The translations under genes were made by a program, and so were the position numbers. A stretch of DNA of 64,000 nt. Source: Isoetes taiwanensis. Its lineage: Eukaryota; Streptophyta; Lycopodiopsida; Isoetales; Isoetaceae. The notes under the pieces were generated by a model. The model was not told where the DNA came from. It saw only the letters and a list, made by a program, of their open reading frames with translations, and made no database searches. The stretch is from assembly GCA_021234155.1 (NCBI GenBank), contig JAJEKV010000042.1, forward strand, positions 2,977,257 through 3,041,256, in the 5' to 3' direction. The stretch's first letter is position 1. Each line of letters starts with the position of its first letter. Below, piece by piece: positions 57,990 through 64,000 of this stretch.

Positions 57990-58900
57990 TATAGTACCCT
58001 CAATGAAGTTGTGGCACGAAAGACTTGGTCATACGCATATTAACAATGTGGATTCTATGGTTAAACATAATCTAGTTGTTGCAAAAAATAAACTAGAGAA
58101 TTTTCTATGGGCTGGTTCTTTGCTTGGAAAGCATTGCAGGCTTCCTTTTCCTAAGACTTGAAAGCATGCAAAGAAGATTTTAGATCATGTGCACATGGAC
58201 TTATGCGGTCCAATAAATGTAACAAGCCTCAGCCAGGACAGACATATTGATATGGAACATCATTTCCTCTTCCAGCTTGAAAGGGAAAGTACCGGATTAT
58301 TTGTGGTCAGACAAAAATATAGACTATGGGAAGCTAAAGGCTTTTTGCTGCTTAGCATACGCGCATGTTCCAAAGGAAATCATAAAGAAGCTAGATGATC
58401 GAGCTTGAATAACCTATATGCTCGGATATGATGATAACTCAAAAGCCTACAGGTTGTATGATCTAGAGAAAAGAAAGGTTATCATAAACTGAGATGGAAT
58501 CTTTGATGAAAATATTTTTTATAACGTCATATGCTATTTGAAACCTGATACTGAAGTAGAAAAGAAGGGGGAAAAGGATACATAGCAAACAATGATGGAT
58601 ATTCTAGATGATGATGTTGTGCTTGATGATGCTGACAAATCTATTGTAATGCCAAATGCCCATGATCACGAAGGTGCAGGTAGAGAAACTAATGTGGAGC
58701 ACACAGAAACTCGCTCGGAGTCTTTGCCATTACCATCTTCTAGATCTACAAGACAGAAACACATGCAATTCGAAATACTGCAGGATGAGTTAAAGGTAAG
58801 TCTTGAAACTCATGGTAGAGTTGCACAGGGTAGAAGTTTGTCACAGACGCCAATATCAGTACTGTTGAAGTACTGCTCCGAGAGCCTACTCCACTGACAA
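57990..58900 (+). pseudogene. copia GAG-pre-integrase, integrase and pol fragments
   Basis: LWHERLGHTHINNVDSMV at about 58006 is the GAG-pre-integrase HHCC motif. HMDLCGPINVTS at about 58190 is the start of the integrase core (first catalytic Asp). Then, after a deletion, VPKEIIKKLDDRA and MLGYDDNSKAYRLYDLEKRK mark the segment that follows integrase in copia elements. The remaining catalytic residues and RT are missing. Confidence 0.75.
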
Positions 58901-59052
58901 CGGCACTTGCCCCGCTAGCTGCCATGCCAACCGATACTGGCGTTTGTGACACTTGGAGTACTGCTTCCAGAGCCTACTCCACAGGCAGGCGTGGCAGCTA
59001 GCGGGGCGAGTGTCGTTGTCAGTGGAGTAGGCTCTGGGAGCAGTACTTCAAC
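58864..59052. repeat. 65-bp inverted repeat with 59-bp spacer
   Basis: Arm 58864-58928 (starts GTTGAAGTACTGCTCC, ends GCCATGCC) pairs with 58988-59052 with four mismatches. The spacer holds another partial copy, AGTACTGCTTCCAGAGCCTACTCCA in part. RNA across it would make a long near-perfect stem. Confidence 0.95.
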
Positions 59053-59169
59053 GGCACCGATAGTGGCATCATGACAAAGTCTAAGGTTAAAAGACAAAGT
59101 GAGTGTTGATAATGCAGAGACATTGATAGCCATGGACACTCACTGTTATATAAAGATGCTGATTTTTAG

Positions 59170-60560
59170 TGGACTGATATGATAAGAACTAGAAGCAGGT
59201 CATTTTGGAACAATGTGACACCGACCATTTTGGAATATTGTTAAATGGTTGGAAGGGGACAAGAATGGGGTATGAATGTCTATGCCCATAACAATGCACG
59301 ACAAAGAGGAGCACTTTGGGTTTCCTTAAAGAATAAGGTCAGATCATTGGATGCAGAGGTTGCTTGACTATTGGCCAGTGATTTCAATATGGTTAAGACT
59401 TCTCAGGACAGGGGTGGCAAAGATTCAGAAGTGGTGCAAGGCTTCGAACGCGAATAATGGTTATAGTTTCTAGATAGTTTACATCTGACAGAATCACCTG
59501 ACGATCAAATTTTTACATGGTGCAATCAGTGGATGGGTTCTGGCCGAGCATATGCCAAACATAATAGATGTTATATGAGTACCCTTCCCCAGCTTATGCG
59601 GCAAAACATCCTCTTCACATTGCAGTTTCTGGTCATACTCTACATGTTATCTTTGCAGGCCCTCTTTCTGTCAAACCCACGAGAATAAATTTAAACTAAA
59701 CACCAACTTCCTGACAGATTCTGAATTCACGTGGAATTGCCGACACATTTGGTTTCAGATTCCTTGAGAAGATTCCAGAATGATAGCTATAATCAAAGCC
59801 CTGGCCATTATCAAAGCATTTGTGAAGCCATAGAGAAGGCATAAGGCTCAACAAGAACAGACATCATTACAGATGTTGTATCAAGAACTTGACACTCTTA
59901 GACTTCAGCCAAATGACGGCGTGATCTTGCACCTTATTGCAACCGATGAGACAAAGAGAACAACTCAAGCAAGAGAAGGCGGGGATCACATGGCTCAGAG
60001 AAGGTGTCACTAATTCCAGGATGTTCTTTCGTGTGGCTCGACAAAAGAAATATGCAGCAGCGATGTCGTCATTAAAATTGGCAACCGTTCATATAACTTC
60101 AACATTTTGCTGGTATTAAACAATTTGCTTTTAACTATTCCTCTTGATTATTCTAAGAGTAGGCATATCAGTATAGTGATGCCATGGAAGAAATTGTCTC
60201 AACAAGATCTAATGTAAGGTATCAGACAATAAAAGGTTGGAGTTGCATTTATCACTTACTAAAGCAGGAACTCGAAGAGCCAATGTCGTGCAATGGTGCC
60301 ACCTAAATTCCAGGGTTTGGACATAGTTCCTGTATGATTTTTCTACTATAAGTACTGGGAATGGTTATGATACTCCATATGGCAAACATATGAGAATTTG
60401 CTACAGGCCGAGGCATTGAATTTCAAACTTAATACTAGTTGCATATCACTGATTCCTAAGGTAAAGGACCTGCTTACAATCTCTGATTTGGTGGCCTATC
60501 ACATTACTATCCTCTGTGCACAAGATTATTGCTAAAACTTTATCTCTAAGACTTCAAGCG
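59170..60560 (+). mobile_element. decayed L1-like LINE remnant
   Basis: Frames in order: NVYAHNNARQRGALWVSL and LLASDFNMVKTSQDRGG (endonuclease, GDFN-like site as SDFN) at about 59275-59420; FTWCNQWMGSGRAYAKH (59515); ITWLREGVTNSRMFF at about 59987; and FNLILV-type RT start with LIPKVKD (60450) and KIIAKTLSLRLQAVL (60520). This is the order of plant L1 ORF2. It stops within the RT palm where the Helitron begins. Confidence 0.7.
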
Positions 60561-60574
60561 GTGCTGACACTCTA

Positions 60575-62160
60575 AGGATGGTGGCGTGAAGTTTATAGAT
60601 GCATGTCACTCAGCGTATGATCCATTGCACTTTGTGCTACTTCTTCCCTATGGTACAGATGGATGACATTTTGAAATACCTCATGGACGGAGAGGCGCAA
60701 AGGAAGTAACTATTATGGAGTACTACAGATATCATCTGTTCACGCATCGTGGGCATGCATCTCCCCTTCACATGGCCGGCCAATTGTTTCAAGAATACAT
60801 TTGTGATATGTTTGCGAAGATGGAACAAGAAAGACTGCAATTCGTGGTGTTGAATCAACACACCATTCGAAAATACATGTTACAGGGCATTATGGAATTT
60901 GAAGGAGACGATGCAAGTGCTATTGGCCGAAAAGTGGTGTTACCATCCTCACATGTGGGAGATCCGAGATACATGACCCAACGATATCAGGATGCTATGT
61001 CTATTGTTCGCGAACATGGCAGGCCGGACCTCTTTATAACCATGACTGTCAATGCAAATTGGGAAGAGATTAGGAGGGAATTATTATATGGCCAATCGCC
61101 AAGTGATCGACCAGAGTTAGTGGCTAGAGTATTCCATATGAAGGTAAAGGAGCTGATAGATCTGATAACTAATCATGGTATATTCGGCCGCATAATTGCA
61201 AAAGTCTATGTCATTGAGTTCCAGAATAGAGGCTTGCCCCCCATGTTGGATCAGGAAGACAAGCCCTTCACAGCCGAAGAGATTGATCAAATAATTTGTG
61301 CTGAAATACCAGACAAAGATGTATATTCTGAATTGTATGAGGTAGTCACCCGTAATATGATGCATGGGCCATGTGGTATTGGATATCCGAATAGTCCGTG
61401 CAGGCAAGATGGTAAGTGTACAAAACATTATCCACGTGCATTTTCAGATAAGACGACAGTTGTTGACGGATATCCGTTGTACCGAAGAAGGGATGATGGC
61501 CGAAAGGTGAAAAAAGGGGATATAGATTTAGATAACAGATGGGTTGTGCCATCTAATCCATGGCTGACTTCGTATTTCAAGTGCCATATCAATGTTGAGG
61601 TATGTGCTGCCGTAAAGGCCGTTAAATATCTATACAAATATGTCTACAAGGGGCCGGATATGATCAATGTGAACTTAGAAGCAGCGAGTGATGGTGCATC
61701 TACTAGCAGCAGACCCACCATAAACCATGATGAGGTTGAGCGATACTTGAATGCACGCTATTTCTCAGCTTCTGAGGCATCATGGAGAATCCTCTCATAT
61801 GAAATACAACAACAGTTTCCTTATGTCACTAGATTGGCTGTGCATCTCCCAATGCAACAAGATGTATACTATCGAGAAGATATGAGCATGGACAGTATAA
61901 GAAGCAAGAATAACGGAACAACGTTGACAGCTTTTTTCAAGATGAATGCATCTGGAGGTAGAGAGGCTACACAATTGCTCTACCATGATTTTCCTAAAAA
62001 ATTTACCTATGATAAACCCAGTCGAAAATGGAAGGTCATAGAGATTACTCAGAAGTTTCCCACTATTGGACGCATGTACTTTGTTAATCCTTCAGAAGGA
62101 GAGCGATACTATTTACAACTGGTGCAATTAGTTTTGAAGATTTACGCTCTTTTGATGGGG
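60575..62160 (+). pseudogene. Helitron Rep domain (catalytic motif lost)
   Basis: The frame begins about 60575 (VKFIDACHSAYDPLHFVLLL, PYGTDG), meets a TGA at 60664 and then runs open from 60667 (ATG at 60715). It includes EYYRYHLF, LPSSHVGDPRYM, GRPDLFITMTVNANWEEIRR, ELVARVFHMK and VYVIEFQNRGLPP. The HUH motif that should follow GLP (two His flanking a hydrophobic residue) is absent, as if a short in-frame deletion removed it. The Tyr-rich motif KYLYKYVYKG (about residues 302-311 of the ATG frame) with candidate catalytic tyrosines is kept. The frame shifts at about 62125. Confidence 0.9.
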
Positions 62161-63232
62161 AGTTGTGTGCAACATATAAAGAAGCTTGCATTCGTCGTGG
62201 GTTGCTTCGAGATGACACAGAATGGCTTAAGCCTCTTCAAGAAGTAGCAGCATGGAGCATGCCACCACAATTGCGGCACATGTTCGCCATGATCCTTATA
62301 AATTGTGAACCATCGAATCCACTACAACTCTGGGAAGAAGTCAAGCTTTCTATGATCGATGACTTCTTGCATGAGGCACGAAGGGTTGCAGAAGATGAAA
62401 GTGTAAATATGTGTGATCAATTATTTGATATGGCGCTTCTAGACATTGAAGATCATATGAACTCTGTCGGACGATCCTTAAGGGAGTTTGATTTCATTCT
62501 TCCTGAGCATGCAATAGATCCATATATGATATTTCGGGATGAGGTGTTTCAAGAAGATATGTTAGAGGTGCAAGAAGATGTGGACCGCTTATATCACGAC
62601 CAGCGTATTATCTTTGACCGTGTGATCGATGAGCACGTGATGTTAGAAAAAGGACGGGTATTTTTCGTTCAGGGTGCAGGCGGCTCGGAAAAGAGTTTTC
62701 TTTTTAACACCATGTTGTCTTATGTTCGTGCCAAAGGTATCATTGCACTGGCAGTTGCGTCTTCAGGAATTGCATCCACTTTATTGAAGGGTGGGCGCAC
62801 TGCACATTCAAGATTCAAGATATTGTTTACGCGGATGTGCTGTGAGAGAGGTAGGTAGAGGATAGAGTACATGTATCTATTTATTGGGTAATGTAGTGCT
62901 TTGACTAACCTTCGATTGTTTATCCCTTTTTTATCAGATGAGAAACGACACCCTGCACTGGCGAATTGGTGTTTTGGTAGCAAAAAAAACTCACTTGCAT
63001 TGGAATATGTAATGGAACACTTTTTAGGGTCTACAAATCATTTCTTCCCGATGCGGTATCTGATTCCATTATACGAGCCTACCTTCGAGATGAGTTGTCT
63101 CATGTGCTTGATAGTCGTGAGACATCGTGGGCAGTTCGAATCAATGACTCGCCTGTACATTTCACTTTTACCCCGGCTAAGATGTTATCTGTCGGAGACG
63201 AGAGCATCCAACAAAGTACAACATTAGGCCCT
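62125..63232 (+). pseudogene. Helitron helicase domain, truncated
   Basis: After the frameshift, FEDLRSFDGELCATYKEACI and DTEWLKPLQEVAAW lead to the Pif1-type helicase start. The Walker A is GAGGSEKSF, where Gly-Lys-Thr should be; the Gly before Lys is Glu. Motif Ia region IALAVASSGIASTLL is followed by GRTAHSRFKI. Then a likely intron (about 62853-62937) and only scraps of later helicase sequence; motifs II-VI are not recognisable. Inactive. Confidence 0.85.
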
Positions 63233-63659
63233 TCGTGATGTGCGCCATGTGGAGATGTATATTTACAGTTCCATCGTGAACTAAAACATCAATGAGCCAA
63301 GACAAGATTTTGTGTTTTATATATTTTTGTACTTATTTCTTATTGATGTACTTAACTACTTCTAAAAGTGTGCCCTTTTCAATGTCAATTTTGGATTTGT
63401 CTTTCCAGATTTTTGCCTTCAGAGGTAGATTAAACTATCTCCTACATTCGTTATAAAGCATTGTTTTCTCTATTGAAATCCATGAAAGCAAGTGCTACTG
63501 GCATTATACCATTTCAATAACAAAATTTTTTACAAAAGCAAATAACGTCAAAATTTCACATATAGATGTTTGAGGCAAATATTTACTAGGGTGTTAGAGG
63601 CGAAGGAAAAGCACATGCCTAGGACATTAGCCCGGCAATGCCGGGCACACGTTTACTAG

Positions 63660-64000
63660 TACATATTTCTAAAGTGATTATATGTTCAAGAGATCTATTT
63701 AATGCAGCCTGCTAGCCATTATTATATCCATGATCATATACCCATACATTTTGGATGATACTACTAGAGATTATTAGCAACCTATGCATTCAATTTAATT
63801 ATCACCTTTCCCTTGGTTAGTGCATCAGCATCATGCAATGTTTAAGTAAATCGGTGCAGTACAATGCATACATCTCATAATAATTATAGATCTGTAGCAA
63901 GATAGTAGGACAAGTGAAAAAATAGAGCCTCAAACTTGTGGAGGACTTTGAAGTTTCGGTACTTTCTCCCCAGCTCCATCACTGGTATTGCACCCAGCAT
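63660..64000. other. AT-rich flank without features
   Basis: Nothing recognisable after the Helitron terminus. Confidence 0.5.

Larger units (their letters stand above)
60575..63659 (+). mobile_element. decayed Helitron with intact 3' terminus
   Basis: RepHel coding remnants (see separate entries) end in a classic Helitron 3' end: hairpin GCCCGGC-AAT-GCCGGGC (63630-63646), nine bases, then CTAG (63656-63659) followed by the host T. Helitrons move by rolling-circle replication and insert between A and T. The 5' TC end is not found; sequence abuts the LINE remnant at about 60565-60575. Confidence 0.92.

Overview
This is a stretch of a large, repeat-rich land-plant nuclear genome. Spliced genes have GT-AG introns, and a plant Golgi STELLO-type gene and a plant-type F-box gene are present. 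A gene for the ciliary protein DRC3 (nexin-dynein regulatory complex, LRRC48) implies flagellate sperm, so the source is most likely a fern, lycophyte, bryophyte, cycad or Ginkgo. The wide spacing and heavy transposon load favour a fern or lycophyte (inference). I see no rRNA gene, intact tRNA gene or CRISPR array.

Layout: 1-5.5 kb is AT-rich intergenic DNA with small tandem repeats. 5.5-9.0 kb is a decayed LINE on the minus strand. 9.1-15.3 kb is the DRC3 gene (plus strand), with SINE and LINE scraps in its introns. 15.3-18.3 kb is intergenic, including a 350-bp pyrimidine tract. 18269-31479 is a complete Ty3/gypsy chromovirus-type LTR retrotransposon with 1.64-kb LTRs, a perfect 5-bp target duplication, PBS, PPT, broken gag/protease/RT/RNase H, and an open integrase plus chromodomain. 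31.5-34 kb holds unrecognised minus-strand exons. 34.7-43.3 kb holds LINE fragments and SINE tails. 43.7-46.6 kb is a three-exon STELLO gene, 47.6-48.7 kb an F-box gene (minus), and 50.1-50.8 kb the 5' part of a COQ5 gene. 51.5-55.3 kb is a tandem duplication. 55.4-56.4 kb is a composite TATC-rich array, 56.4-59.1 kb a decayed Ty1/copia element, 59.2-60.6 kb an L1-like remnant, and 60.6-63.66 kb a decayed Helitron with a clear 3' hairpin terminus.

The outstanding observation is in the chromovirus. Between its primer-binding site and gag lies an uninterrupted 369-codon ORF (20481-21590) that begins with an H3 tail (ARTKQT) and ends with a complete histone H3 fold. About 240 residues of Ser-rich, acidic, basic and Pro-rich sequence sit at the tail/fold boundary. 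The same element encodes a chromodomain, a module that reads H3 tails, so one mobile element carries both an H3-like histone and a potential H3 reader. The histone ORF is open while gag-pol in this copy is broken. I infer, without proof, that the captured histone contributes to chromatin targeting, to escape from silencing, or to use of centromeric chromatin.

A second theme is the non-LTR elements. LINE fragments share one 3' terminus but carry different microsatellite tails, and tRNA-like SINEs end in a closely similar motif followed by TATC repeats. This suggests LINE-SINE partnership and a source for the large TATC arrays.
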